A stretch of 64,000 nt of DNA from Rhynchospora pubera (Eukaryota; Streptophyta; Magnoliopsida; Poales; Cyperaceae), in the NCBI GenBank assembly GCA_028095005.1, contig CM051460.1, forward strand, positions 80,803,676-80,867,675, given 5' to 3'. A program made the position numbers and the translations under genes. Shown here piece by piece: positions 49,000 to 61,138 of this stretch. The notes under the pieces were generated by a model. It had not been told where the DNA came from. It saw nothing but the letters and a program-made list of their open reading frames with translations, and did not search any database. How positions within the stretch are numbered: position 1 is the stretch's first letter; each line of letters starts with the position of its first letter.

Positions 49000-50390
49000 G
49001 AACACCGTTGAGTGTGCACGTGGTGTGTGGATGTACATTTCTTTGAGAGTCGTTAAAAGAAAATGATGATCATTTCAGCAAGATGATTAATGAGCTAAGT
49101 TGTGATAGCTACAGCATGTATTGTCTTGTTTATCACACTTACATATGCCCAAAAAAGTCTATTCTATCAATGTCATTTACACGTGAGGTAGCTCTCTACC
49201 AAGTTTATTTGGAAACTCTGTAAGGATAATAATAAGATAATTACCATATTACAAGATTAATGATCATCTCTAAGTGTGCTTATTATTCTAAATGGGGGCA
49301 ATTTCTTTGTTTTCCCATCCCCATGACTGACATTAATCCTTGCGTTTTCACAGACAAAATCATGGTTTAGGGTTTGAGGAGTACTGAATTTATAGATGAT
49401 CGAAATGGATATGGGATAATGCACTTTTTTCTTAACGAAACTCATTAAGCAAGGAATTTTCTTGCTGCGTTGGCTATTTATGATCGACCACGTGCACAAT
49501 ATATGTTAAAAACAGCTATTGGAGAGGGAAGGCCTCTTAATTTGATGTACTATATATACTACTATCATCTTATGCATTACTAATATAATACTATAATAGT
49601 ACACTGACATATATAATTAGTATTGTTTTTCTATTTTATTTGTCAACTCACCTTCTGAAAATTCTTAAATTGAATATATAATGTGTACTTGAGTAGATAG
49701 TGTGGTCAATATTTGAACGCAAGCACTTTCCAGATCTCCATTTAATTAATTACATAGCATTTTAATAATTAGATTAGTTAGCTAAAATTTAAAAAAAGAA
49801 TTAACAAACTTGAGGCTGAGAGAGACGCCAGGTGTTAATTAGGGAAATGAAATATATATGCTAAGGTTTTAAGTCATGCATTAGTCTTCTCTATACGTTA
49901 TATGCAAAATGCAAGAGCCTCTTTAAGTACTTTTGTACGGATTTCACAATTCAATAATTCATAATGGAAACTGGAGAGCTCCAATTTTCTTTTGAAATTG
50001 AACCCCTGAATCCTACTACAAGAGACATTCTGAAAACCTTCTCTTTAGCCTCTCGTTAAGAAGCATATTAACTATATATATATTGTGAAACTGTATATAC
50101 ATTTAATTATAAGTATTTAACTTAAAATTGATGGACATATCTTTTTTCATTTTTGTGCTTCTTTTTGTTCTTTAATTTCCAGAATTTTGACCATCTTTCG
50201 AAATACATTCGTAATTTTCACAATGTGAAGCCGATTAATTAGTACATGTAGAGTCAGAACAGGAGAAATGTACGTGAGGGTCATGTGTTCAATTAGAGCA
50301 GCTAATAACAGAGAACCAGATGTGCCATTGGAATTTCATTAACATGTTTTAAAATAATGAGTCAGAATTGATTAATGCATATCTATATAT
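49000..50390 (-). pseudogene. S40 gene relic: promoter and flanks kept, coding region lost
   Basis: This stretch parallels 51037-52910 around S40 member 2 in the same order. 49060-49330 matches the member's 3' flank (TAGCTAC.GCATGTATTGTCTT, TTACAAGATTAATGA). 49380-49520 matches its promoter (TACTGAATTTATAGATGA, CTCATTAAGCAAGGAA, GACCACGTGCAC). 49870-50390 matches its distal upstream region (AACAGAGAACCAGATGTGCC). The whole coding sequence, about 0.5 kb, is missing at roughly 49345-49378. TATA (49388-49395) and G-box CACGTG (49489-49494) are still present. Confidence 0.75.
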
Positions 50391-51036
50391 GATCTACATA
50401 ATGATAATATATGAGTAACAAATTCTATTTAATTACAAATTATATATATTGTTCAACATTATTAACATACTAGAAGAAATAAATTATTAAAATATGAAAA
50501 TTGATGAATTTAGTGAACTATTATAGAAAAATTTTAATGTATTAAATTTTGAGCACTTGATCTAGTATAAATAGGTTCCAAAATTTAACTTACATATGAA
50601 TATCTGATTACAAATAAATATAATTAATAATTTAAATTTGATACTTGAGTTTTAAATTTTGAGCTAACAATAAAATGTGATATGAGGGCATAGCTAGCGT
50701 GGTACCAAGAGTATGCCAATGAATCTGCCTCCTATATATGTATTAGTAAATTAATATATTTTCTACCGTTGGTACATTTCAAAAAGCATTAGCAGACAAA
50801 ATATGATGTAATCAACAACTCAAAAGGCAAGAAACAGGAGCAATAAGGGTGGTTCATGATTTCTGCGAGTTAAACATTGTTTATAAGTGTTTTGGGTTGT
50901 GGCGCGCGCACATAGAAAATCTTATAAAAGATGTACTTCCTTACTAATTAGTTGCTTCAATATTAATGCAGAGAGAAAAATTAACAAAATAGCCTAATGC
51001 AGTGTGATGGAACTAACATATGTACAGACAAAAATT
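50391..51036. other. Spacer between the duplicated S40 blocks
   Basis: AT-rich, no gene seen. Confidence 0.4.
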
Positions 51037-51445
51037 TAGAAAACACTGTTGAGTGTGGATTTACACTTCTTTGAGTGTCATTTAGAGAAAATGATGGTCA
51101 TTTTATCACGATAATAAATGGGGTTAGTTATGATAGCTACCACATGTATTGTCTTCTTTATCACACACTACATATGCACAAGAAAGTGTATTCTACATAT
51201 CATTCACACGGGAGGTAGTCTCAACCAAGTTTAATTGGAAGCTTTGTGAGAAAAGAAATCAAATAATAAGATAATCACCATGTTACAAGATTAATGACTC
51301 ATGTCTAAGTGGAATTAACATTTCAGATGGAGACAAATTCTTTGTTCTCCCATGCCTGATCAGTGATCACTCCTTGCCTTTCAGATAAAAAAAAATTACA
51401 ATTTCATAAATTAAACAAATAAAGCAATCCCTTTATTGGTAATTG

Positions 51446-51826
51446 TCATCCATCCATAAAACCGGTTAACCTCCAAACGGTATTTCGTAGTTGCCGGAGT
51501 TCACGGCCTTTCAGTGTTCGACCTTGACCGCTACATAGTGAAAACTCCATTTCTCCATTATTCCTCCTGCGGTCCACCAGAACATGAGGCGGCACTAGCT
51601 CACCGAACTCATCGTCGTCCCAGCCGTTATCCTCACCATACAAGTAGTTACCTAAACTAGAGGGGCTACTCTGTATGGCAATTGGAGAGGATGGAGCACT
51701 GTTATTTGCTTGACAATGAGAACCTCTGGTGTTTTGATATGCACCGTCGAAGTTTGTGTCGGAGCCACTTGAATCTGCACACATGTTTTCAGGCCACATC
51801 ACTTCTGATTCAAGGAGCTCTTCCAT
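51446..51826 (-). CDS. S40-family senescence regulator, cluster member 2
   Basis: A single exon of 126 codons: MEELLESEVMWPEN at the start, SSPIAIQSSPSS in the middle, an acidic GEDNGWDDDEFGE stretch, then VPPHVLVDRRRN, SGQGRTLKGREL and the C-terminal RNTVWRLTGFMDG. The acidic patch before VPPHV is stronger than in the sister genes. The frame is intact and the block around it (51037-52910) is duplicated at 49000-50390. Role by family: small nuclear senescence or stress regulator. Confidence 0.92.
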   Translation of the reverse strand: MEELLESEVMWPENMCADSSGSDTNFDGAYQNTRGSHCQANNSAPSSPIAIQSSPSSLGNYLYGEDNGWDDDEFGELVPPHVLVDRRRNNGEMEFSLCSGQGRTLKGRELRQLRNTVWRLTGFMDG

Positions 51827-51930
51827 GTTATCAAATTAAGTGTGATGACTGATGACTCTAAGAGAGAATTATCGTGCTTTCGTTTTTTCCTAACTTCTGC
51901 TTCTGGTAAAAATGGTTCATGCTTTACTGA

Positions 51931-52042
51931 ATTTATAGATGAGATGGATAAGGGATAACGCACTTTTCAATTAAAAAAACTCATCAAGCAAGGAACATAA
52001 GGGATATTCTTGCTGATGCGGCTTTTACTGACCAACCACGTG
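51931..52042 (-). promoter_or_regulatory. S40 member 2 core promoter: TATA and G-box
   Basis: CTATAAAT (51931-51938, minus strand) lies 105 bp before the ATG. A G-box CACGTG (52037-52042) within CCAACCACGTGTACA lies 211 bp before it. Between them CTTGCTGATGCGGC has counterparts in the relic and in member 4. G-boxes are typical bZIP/bHLH sites (ABA, light, senescence). Confidence 0.6.
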
Positions 52043-52997
52043 TACATCGTTAACAAACGCTATTGGAAAGCTAGACGTACTATACATCCTCATTAAACAT
52101 TGCTTACATAATATAACATAACATAATTAGAAATTTTATCTTTAGACTTTAAAAAAAAGCATAATTAGGAAAATTTTTTCCTATTTTGTTTGCCAACTCA
52201 CCTTTTGAAATTGTATTTTTAAGTACTCAACTACTTGCGTAGATCGTGTGGTCAATATTTCAACAACAGTAAGCGATCCTTAAGCTTCAGAAGAAATATG
52301 TACTTTTAAGGATTTTTTTTTCAAATAACTTGTTCAAATAGATAATTCGACTATATTATTATATAATAAAAAAGAACCTGAGGCTAAAAGAAATAACAGG
52401 TGTAAGGGAACGGAAATATGCCAACGTCTCAAGTCATTAGTTGTCCCTTTGCGTATTACGCGGCAAAAGGCTCTGTAAGGTTTTTGATGTACTTGTTTTT
52501 CACAATTCAAAATGAAAATGAAGGGATTCATTTTTCCTTACCACTGAAGTACTCATTAAAAGGAGAAATTTGAAAATTTTCTCTTAACTTGATCAGTAGA
52601 ACCATCCCAAATTTTATAATTTGGTGAAAATGTATGTGCATTAAACTTAAGATGGTGGACCATCATAATTATATATTAATATTTTTTATTTTTTGCTTTG
52701 AATTTTTTGCAAAATCGAGACCATTTTTTTACATGTATAATGTATATTACACAATATGAAACCAATTTTATGATGCATGCAGAATTGCAGAGTCAGAACA
52801 GAGATACGTGAGTGTCATGATCAATAAGAGCTACCAATCACAGAGAACCAGATGTGTCATCGGAATTTCATTAACATATATTTAATATAATGACTCAGAT
52901 ATGGAAAGCTCAAAAGAGACGCAAGAGGGCATGACAAGGCATAAAGGTTCCTTTCAAAGGGAAAGAAGAAAATACTAAAACAAGGAAGAAATAAAAA

Positions 52998-53404
52998 TGA
53001 GATGGGCTAAAATCAGCCACGACTGACGGATGCAACCTTCAGCTACGATCAAATCTTAATTTTTGTGATTCTAACAGTCGATTTGAACCATTCAATGTGT
53101 TTTCCATATTGAAATCCCGTTGGAAACAAAATTTTATATTTTTCTGAATTTTTTTAGAATTTGTTTGACATTTTACAAAATTCTTAATCTAAACAATTAT
53201 GGACCCTTTAATAACTATGATTTTTAAAAATCTCATAAAAATAGTAAATAAAATCAGAAAAATGTAAAATTTGGTCTCCAATGAGATTTCAATATGGAGA
53301 ACACATTGAATGTTTCGGATCGACTGTTAGAATCTCGAAAATTAAGATTTGATCGTAGCTGACGGTTGCATCCGTCAGTCGTGGCTGATTTTAGTCCCAT
53401 CTCA
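52998..53404. mobile_element. Fold-back MITE, near-perfect arms
   Basis: The left arm TGAGATGGGCTAAAATCAGC and the right arm, the complement of TGAGATGGGACTAAAATCAG, continue with CACGACTGACGGATGCAACC on both sides; about 400 bp with only scattered mismatches. Same family as 33708-34104. Confidence 0.9.
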
Positions 53405-53457
53405 ATAATAATTGATGCACTTTTTGTCCTGTGCTGATATACAGCATCAGCTTTTGC

Positions 53458-53460
<3 letters not shown>

Positions 53461-53546
<86 letters not shown>
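53461..53546. repeat. (AT)43 microsatellite
   Basis: An uninterrupted AT run of 86 bp, 57 bp from the fold-back MITE. Confidence 0.97.
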
Positions 53547-53549
<3 letters not shown>

Positions 53550-55575
53550 GGGACTGTTCGGCCTTAAAATAATCCCATGATATTTTGTTGGTTTTTTTTT
53601 CATATATATTGACAAAACCTCTCCTATTATGGTGTGACAAGTGTGGTTGAATAACTGTGAAGATACTATATACGAGCATGAGCTATCTAGAAGAGCGGAT
53701 GAATTTAAACAAGATCGGAAGAGTGACTTGTTTATATTATTAATTATAAGTACATATTTTTATTAAAAAAATTTATTGAAGATCATATATACCAACATTC
53801 AATGAATGAATTATCAGAATAATCAAGTTACAAATTAAGATGAAATTAGCCGTTGTAAATAATTACGAATTCTGTGTAGTACTTGTTATAATTAATTGTA
53901 TTGTATGGAAATAGTGTAAAAGCAGGAAAATAATAACGGTCACTCCAGACCGTAGGCTACAAAAGCCTCGTATATCAGATATTGTAGGTCAACTTTTATT
54001 TTATCAATAGAAGGAAAAAAAAACCATTCAAAATTCAATCTATTTCGTGTTTTACTCTCTTCAAAATAACATAGTTATCGCACTGAAGCTAGCTACATGC
54101 AAGTTTCATATTTTAATACTTGTAACATACAGAAATTCACCTATTAAATCACCTTATAATTAAGCACATTCCTTACTTTGGTAGTAAAAATATAATTTTC
54201 TAAGTACAAATTTTTGGCTTCCCTCAAAATTAAATTTATATGATCATGAATCTAATTCCGTCATTTTTGAACGAAAGTTTAATAAATTTTTGGGCGATGA
54301 ATTTTCCTTAGGATGCAAAATGGATATAAAAAATTTTCAACTGAGTTAGAATAAATACTCAATAAATGTTCAATACACCAATGCATTTCGTCTTTCACAT
54401 ATAACTTAGTGAAATATATTTTCTTGTTTTAAAAAAAATGAACAGAGCTTATATTAGTGATATTTCATTATAAAAGTTTTCTACTATAATATTTCTAATT
54501 GTTGTATTAATTTTTGACACTACACTATAAATTCTAGGGAGTGGCTAGTGTCAAACATATAGGACACAAGCACTTGTCCAACATGATAAAATTTTAATTT
54601 TTAAGATTAGAATGGCTGATCCAAACCGCTCAAACTGTTGTATGTTATAAAATCTCCGTGGAGAGCAAATTTTATATTTTTTCAAATTTTTATACTAATT
54701 TTTTGGAATATTTTTATATGCTTAATCTAAAAAGTTCTGAATCCTCCAAGTTTGAAAATTCGAAAAAAAATAGTTAAAAAATTCGAAAAATATAAATTTT
54801 GAATAAAGAGACCATTATAGTGAAACGTAGTCCTGGTTTACACACGATGGGAAAACATTGTTCATTTTATTATAGCTCATTCTAGATAACACATGAGCAA
54901 TGGTTCATCTCATTCAATTATTCTTCATTACACCTTAACTGTCATAATATTTAATAAAAGAATATATTAGAAACGAGATGTATATATCTTATTTATCGAA
55001 TTCTCAATTTATAATACTTACAAATTTAATCATATATAATTTTATTAGTATAATTTTTGGTAGCTTAATATTTATGTATGTTATCAGCCTCAAAAAGCGA
55101 TCAAAGCGTCCATTTAAACGACACCGATATAAGCAGAAAGTCAAATTCAATTGAACTAATTGGTTCCCAAAAAAAAAAAAAAAGAAAATGAAATGGAAAG
55201 AATAAAATACATTAAAAAAAATGAAGTTCCTCCAAACATTTTGCCATTCTGTCAAAAACTCGCTCTCTCGTGAAAAACTTTTTTAATGTGCTTCTCAAAC
55301 AAAAAATAAAGTAATAATAAATAATTAAATAATTAATGTATGATAACTACGATTGCACCAAGTATGCCTAATCCTTGATCACTCGATCAAATTGACGAAA
55401 ACTCAATTAATATCCATAAACCTGTTTATAATAATAAATAATTCTCAATCCCTCAAATTTAACTATTGAAAAGTTTTTACAGCACAAAAATTAAGCCTCC
55501 TGTCAGCGAACTGATGATCAAATCTTTAACAAAAACAAAATTATTATGTAAAAAACATTTCTATTAATTAACACA
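53547..55575. other. AT-rich intergenic DNA
   Basis: No gene is seen. Part of a fold-back element is listed separately. Confidence 0.4.
54540..54830. mobile_element. Fold-back MITE fragment
   Basis: The GGCTGATCCAAACCGCTCAA block and the AT-rich middle match the family at 33708 and 52998. The right arm is missing or decayed. Confidence 0.45.
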
Positions 55576-55828
55576 TCATCCATCAACAAAACCGGTCATC
55601 CTCCAAACTGTATTGCGAATGTAGCAAAGATCACGTCCTTTTAGTGTTCGACCTCAACCACTTTGTAGCGAAAATGACATGTTTTTATCATTCCTCTGGG
55701 AGAGTATAACATGTGGCGGCACCAGCTCAGTGATCTCCTCCTCATTGCACCAGTCGTCCCTCTCACGTGAATGGTGGCAACATAAACTACTCGGTATGGT
55801 GATCGGAGAGGATGGAGTGCTCCCATAT

Positions 55829-58672
55829 CACTACTAGAATTTCGTTTATCTGTGTCGGACCACCAACATATTCGAGCCGCTAAATCAATTAGCGACACAG
55901 AAAAAAAAAACCGCGGGAGGGCTTTTTCTGGGTGTCGGTAAGCCGACACAGATAAGTTAGGACGCATAAATATTCAAAAGGGAGACGCTCTCAAGTTCTA
56001 TATGGGACGCGAATATGATGAATAACATTGACGTCGCTATTCCGACACATTAAGTCCTTGCTCATTTAGCCTACAGGTTGTTTACAGGTTTTAAAAATAA
56101 AGTCCTTGCTCCTTTTCTTCTCTCCATAGAACCCTAGATCTGCGCCACCCAAACTCGATCTCTCTCTCTAAAATCCTCTCCTCTAATGGCGGCTACCACC
56201 TCGCAGTCGCACCTACTCCGTTCCAGCCTCTCTTCGCTCTGCCTCCGTGGCGCTTCCCTACCCGTCTCTCTCCACCGTTCCAGTGCCGCCGACCAGATCT
56301 CATTCGTTCTTTGCGCCATCTCCAAACCCACCGTTTTGGTGCCCGAGAAGCTCGACGCCACTAATCTAGAGGTCCTCCTCTTTATCAAATCCTCCTTTTT
56401 ATTTATCCAATCACGTATTTGATTGTATGTGGAAGCCATCTTGGATATTCCCCAGTCTTACATTTTATCGCCGTGTTGAATGATCTCCCTTTATTTTGTC
56501 AATAGATCGATAGATCGAAGAATCTTCTCTCACTATTTTTTGTTAGCCCTTTCAGTACAATAGATCACACACTCATTACCTCCCCGCTGCGAAGAACCAT
56601 CGCTACTACAAGTAAGGACTTTCTTTTCATTTTATTTGCGCATTTGTTCTAATTTTCTTTGCTTCAAATTTCTGCTATAATAATTTTATGGTTGAAGTAC
56701 AATTGCTTCAAATTTCTGTCTTGATTCGAGAAGGTTAATACTATTTGAGGAGACTGTGTCGTAATCAGCTTTCAAGTGAGAACTTTCTTTTCATCTTATT
56801 TGAAATTAGTGTACCATGTTATGTTGTGTATAACAAGCATAGGGTACCATGCTATCTGTTGTTCAAATAGTTCTATCAGTGATGGATTTTATCACCATTT
56901 GTGCCTTTCTTCTTTATGATATTTTGTAACTTTAATCTCTATGTATAGGATAAAACTGCCTTCTTGTTTCTTCTCTTACCATCCACTCTTCTTGTCTTGA
57001 GGTCTTGGATCTGGAACGGTGTACCATGCTATATCATGTTCTAATGGAAGTGGCATTCGTCCCTTGTAAGCACATTTTAATCTCAATTTTTTTGGTGTAA
57101 TATTATGTTGTGTTATTGAGAATTGAAAAGTTTGCATTTGTATTTCTAAGGTGGATATACCATCATTATTGTACCATGTTGATGGCCTTAGTAAGCCTTT
57201 CATGGGAAATAAAGGGAGAGCTTGATTGTGCAAATAAGCAAGCACTTTTTCCCGTATTGCCCCTTATCTACAGTACAATTATATATGAAATTAATTTATT
57301 TAATTTTTGTGAAATCCTACATAGAGGGGAGTTCAGTTGCTTTTGGCATGGACTATTATGCAAGACATTGTAATGCTGTTACAAAATAGATATCAACGCC
57401 AGAGGCTGTATAATCCAATCGCTCTATAAAAGGTGATTTTATAATTTAAGAAATTTACAAGATTTAGGATTGCATAGACCATAGTATTGGATTGTTGGTA
57501 CATGTTTATTGGTATTCTGTATGCTACTAACTTCTCTCATTGGACAGTGATGTTTCCACTTGTTGTAATTGAGGTTTAATTCAGTTTAACAATAGCATCA
57601 AAAAGGAGTATTTAGGAATGAGATAATAGAGAGAGAAAAAAAAAATAAAAAATGTCCACTTCATTGGCAAATACATAATTTACATCAATTTTTATTTGAT
57701 GTTTGATATTATTTTATTTAATTCTTTCATTTATCAATAAGAGAACAAAAATAGAACCTGACCATTAATTGGGACAGGTTTCAACAATAAGAGAGAAGAA
57801 AACAATTTGCACTGCCACCTATTGACAACAACACTTTACAATGGCCCACAAATGAAGAGTGCTTAAGTGCAACACAGAAGTTTGGTAATACCACCAATGG
57901 GCAACAACAACACTTCACAGGGGCCACACATGAAGAAGGCTTAAATGCAGCATCTACAAGTACGTCAAATGCTATGGGCAAATACACAACGCTACTTATT
58001 AATACTTCGCGCAAGCATGTTGAGCATGAGTATGTGTATGGATATGATAATTTAAGCTAGATAGACTATGAATTCTGGTTTACTTTGAACTCTAAATATA
58101 TGAATAATTTTTGTTATTTGTATTGGATGATGATTTGCAATTCAATGCACAATATATATTTGTGTGATTTTTGTTTGATTCAATGTGAATTATGTATATG
58201 GCTGAGAATTCCAAAATAGCTGTGACTAATTAAAGTCGTATGAATTAAATAGTGTGGTACCAAATTGGTACCAGAAAGAATTGAATGGTTGTATACAGTG
58301 GGCCCCCCTAAATTCTGACAATAAATTTTCTGTGTCGGTGAGCAAAGGTGTCGTTATATCAACTCTAATAGGTTGTGGGCTTTGCTAAATTCTGACAATA
58401 TATTATCTGGGTCGCTTAATATAGGCGTCGGTATACCGACATAGTAGCGTCTAAATAGAGACGCACTTACTGTTTGAATAAGCGATCGGAGAACATGGTA
58501 AGTGTCGTTATCCCGACACAGATATAGAGACGCGTTAAGGAATCCGCGTCCTCGCGACACAGATGTTTATTATTAGCGGCTAGAGTATCTGAATCGCTTA
58601 GGTAGCGTCTTTAGGTGGACACAGATAGCAATTCGTGTCGGAATAGGGACGCCTTTTTACGAAGCAAATAAT
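55829..58672. mobile_element. CACTA element, copy B, inserted in an S40 gene
   Basis: The left end CACTACTAGAATTTCGTTTA matches the right terminus of copy A. The right end matches copy A's left terminus through GAAGCAAATAAT but lacks the outermost 16 bp, including CTAGTAGTG. GTGTCGG/CCGACAC and GACGC motifs fill both ends. The interior shares segments with copy A (57780-58330 against 38440-39190) and carries a captured host exon (56186-56370). No transposase. With one terminus lost it is probably immobile. Confidence 0.87.
56186..56370 (+). pseudogene. Captured first exon of a plastid D-3-phosphoglycerate dehydrogenase
   Basis: The frame begins MAATTSQSHLLRSSLSSLCL, a Ser/Arg/Leu-rich plastid transit peptide, and continues to AISKPTVLVPEKLDATNLE. 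The KPTVLVxEKLGxAGLxLL signature marks the start of the mature PGDH enzyme (serine biosynthesis, first step). Here the conserved Gly residues read DATN, so it is decayed. A donor-like site follows (GAG|GTCCTC). No other PGDH exon is seen, so it is a fragment carried by the transposon. Confidence 0.6.
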
Positions 58673-58769
58673 CGGCATCGTCTTCATCGGATATTGTTTC
58701 TGTAGGATCAATTGAATCTGAATAAATTGTTTCAGACCACATCACTTCTGACTCGAGGAACTCTTCCAT

Positions 58770-59721
58770 GTTTTGAGAAATGCTAGTTAGGATTTGCTTT
58801 GTTTGAGTGCTGAAGAGAACTTGCTTCTGCTGTTTGGAAAATGGACGTTTGGAGCTCGCCTTGATTTATAGAAGCCTCAGAAGGGCACTCTATTGCAATT
58901 TGTTGCGTAATGTATATATTAAAATAAGCATCAAGGCATGCATATTTATGGTGATTTGGCAAGTCCTAAACAAACCACGTCTACCAGCAGTCCAGCTTTT
59001 GGCAAAAGGATGAGAGAACTTCACCCTTTTTCCCACGTATTTTTCTTGGTACAAGTAATGATGATCACACACTTTTCTTATGTTTCATATAATATTTTTT
59101 AAATAAATTAATTAAGATGATTATTAAGACACGTATAACAGCTTGGCAATATTTTTTTAAAAAATATATCTTTTAGAAAAAAATAAAATTGGGTCTCTTG
59201 AAAATAACGAAGAATTAATTATACAGCTAAGCACAGATCATGGTTAAATTAATTATATTATTATTGTCATCTAGAAGAAAATTTAGCTAACAGGAATAAT
59301 ACTTGTATATTTAGTAGAGAATTCGAAATGTGCGGACTGCGGAGGTCGTGGACAAAATGATTCAGACAGATTTGTCAATAAAAAAATTCAGAAAGTTCCT
59401 TCATGAAAAGCAGGAAAACTATGCTCCATTCTTCCGAAAATGGAGGAAGCCATTTTAAAATAATCACAAGTAATTTAGAACACTATTTGGGAGAATCTTT
59501 CTCAAAATGTTTTTTTTCCCCGCCGAGGAGGGGGACGGGGGGGGGGGGGTTGTATACACTTGCAATCTGTTAAAATTTTTCTCCATTCCAAGGATAATGG
59601 AGAGTTTCCTAGTTTTAAGGATTTAAGTTGTACTAAGTCATGCTCACCAATTAGGAGCGACCAATCGCAGTGATACACATGGGGCATATAATCAACAAAG
59701 TTTATAAAAGCACAAATTTGA
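58770..59721 (-). promoter_or_regulatory. Upstream region of the broken S40 gene
   Basis: CTATAAAT (58864-58871, minus strand) lies 95 bp before the ATG and a CACGT core (58976-58980) about 207 bp before it, as in the intact sisters. Further out there is a G-run at 59538-59549 and a CTCCATTCCAAGG...GAGCGACCAATCGCAG block shared with the other S40 upstream regions. Confidence 0.5.
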
Positions 59722-59864
59722 GTCTCCGTTTGGATTCTATTTGGGAAGAAGGAAAGAAGGGAATATAAAAATAAATTTATTATAAATATTTTAAATTCTT
59801 CACAAAATTACACACTTTTCAATACTTTTTCTCACTTCTTCCCACATCTTATCCAAACGGAGCC
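59722..59864. mobile_element. Tourist-like MITE, copy 3
   Basis: Ends GTCTCCGTTTGGATT and ATCCAAACGGAGCC; 3-bp repeat TGA on each side (59719-59721, 59865-59867). Shared ATAAATTTATTATAAA core. Confidence 0.8.
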
Positions 59865-59867
59865 TGA

Positions 59868-60972
59868 AGCAATAAACTATGGTACGGAGATTTATACGGT
59901 AGTTGACTAGTTGTGCACAAAACGTACATCTAAAATCCTAAACTAATACTTTAGTGGATGCATGTGGTAAATAAATCAATAAGTTTTAGCTATCAGAATT
60001 AAATTTCTCTGCCAAGCAAAATAATTAAAGCTATTCTTCTGCTAACTCCAACTGTTGGGGAACTGTTAATGTTCTTGTGGGACGCACTTAATTAAAACAG
60101 ATGTTGAGCTAAATAAAAATATTATAATTTAATTAAGATTCTTGGTGGATTCAGTTGCCATTATCTGAAAAGTAAGATGCTATGATTGGGAGAGAGTGTT
60201 TGAGGGGTCCAAATTGCGAATTAATATTGACAAGTGACAACGATATCATCAAAACCAATATCCAAATCAAAATAAATTGAAATAAATTCACTAATTCAGC
60301 ATTATAACGGATATGATTCCTCTCTAAGCTGGTGACAGTACTTTAACAACCAGTACCAGTATTGTATTCCTCAGCCAATTATTCATGCAACTTTGCTTAC
60401 TAGTTTTCTAAATAAAAATAATAAAATGATATCCACGTTTTATTTTCGAAGAACAAAAAAAAAAAAAGGATTCGGTAGATAAGTATTCCAATAAAAGAAA
60501 TTTATCCGTACAAAATGGGAAACGGTCAGTAGATAAGACAGGGTCATCTCCATTTTTACAAAACTTTGGGACTATTATTTGTTATAGATGCAGACACGCA
60601 TTAATCGGTATAAGTCAGAACAGATAAACCCAAGTTGTTCTTAACTTGAGCAACCAATAGCAGGGATTTTTTTTTTTTTTTATATCACCAATAGCAGAGA
60701 TTACACATGGGGATTAACGATATTGCAAAACAATTACGTACTGATTACTCAGGATAGATGAGCACAAATGAGACGCAAAGGGTTGAATGATATGCATGGC
60801 AGAAAGGTTAGGGCTTGACCCTTGCTTTTTTTTAAAAAAAAATAACAAAAAATAAAGACAAAAAAGGCACAAAGGCCACTAGAATAATTCACACAACATA
60901 AAAGTGGAAAAAATTTAAATTAAATCAATCAATACAATTTATAGAAGTGTCCGTTCTCTTAAAACTCCCATT
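59868..60972. other. Intergenic DNA of the S40 cluster
   Basis: AT-rich. Pieces around 60530-60710 resemble the distal S40 upstream block (AAGTCAGAACAGATAAA, GCAACCAATAGCAG). Confidence 0.4.
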
Positions 60973-60991
60973 AATTCTGTCCAACGGTCTG

Positions 60992-61119
60992 GGATGTGGC
61001 CTAGTAGTTCAGTGGTAAGACCACTAGGCTGGCCTCCATAAGGTCAAAAATTCAAGCTCCGCATGCACTTTTAATTTCAAAAAAGTTGGATGGCAAAGAC
61101 CTCCCTCTTTCTTCAAAAA
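60992..61119 (+). mobile_element. tRNA-derived SINE, copy 2
   Basis: Head GGATGTGGCCTAGTAGTTCA then GTGGTAAGACC (A-box type) and a B-box-like ATTCAAGCTCC; tail CCTCCCTCTTTCTTCAAAAAA. It is flanked by a perfect 19-bp target duplication AATTCTGTCCAACGGTCTG (60973-60991, 61120-61138). Confidence 0.92.
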
Positions 61120-61138
61120 AATTCTGTCCAACGGTCTG

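Larger units (their letters stand above)
55576..58769 (-). pseudogene. S40 gene (cluster member 3) disrupted by a CACTA insertion
   Basis: The N-terminal part (58769 to about 58673) encodes MEEFLESEVMWSETIYSDS and about 14 more residues. The C-terminal part (55828-55576) encodes GSTPSSPITIPSS, an acidic EEEITELVPPHV block and ends RNTVWRMTGFVDG. Between them lies a 2.84 kb CACTA copy. In addition, a TGA stop (55654-55656, minus strand) replaces the Gln of the otherwise universal SGQGRT motif in this cluster. A few codons between the halves are missing compared with member 4. The gene is broken in two independent ways. Confidence 0.9.

Noticed and set aside
53254..53679. Minus-strand open frame of 141 codons with an Ile-Tyr run
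   Set aside because: It is produced by translating the (AT)43 microsatellite; the flanks match a fold-back MITE.
46891..61119. tRNA genes at the two A-box-like sequences
   Set aside because: The heads lack a full cloverleaf and are followed by SINE bodies with target duplications.
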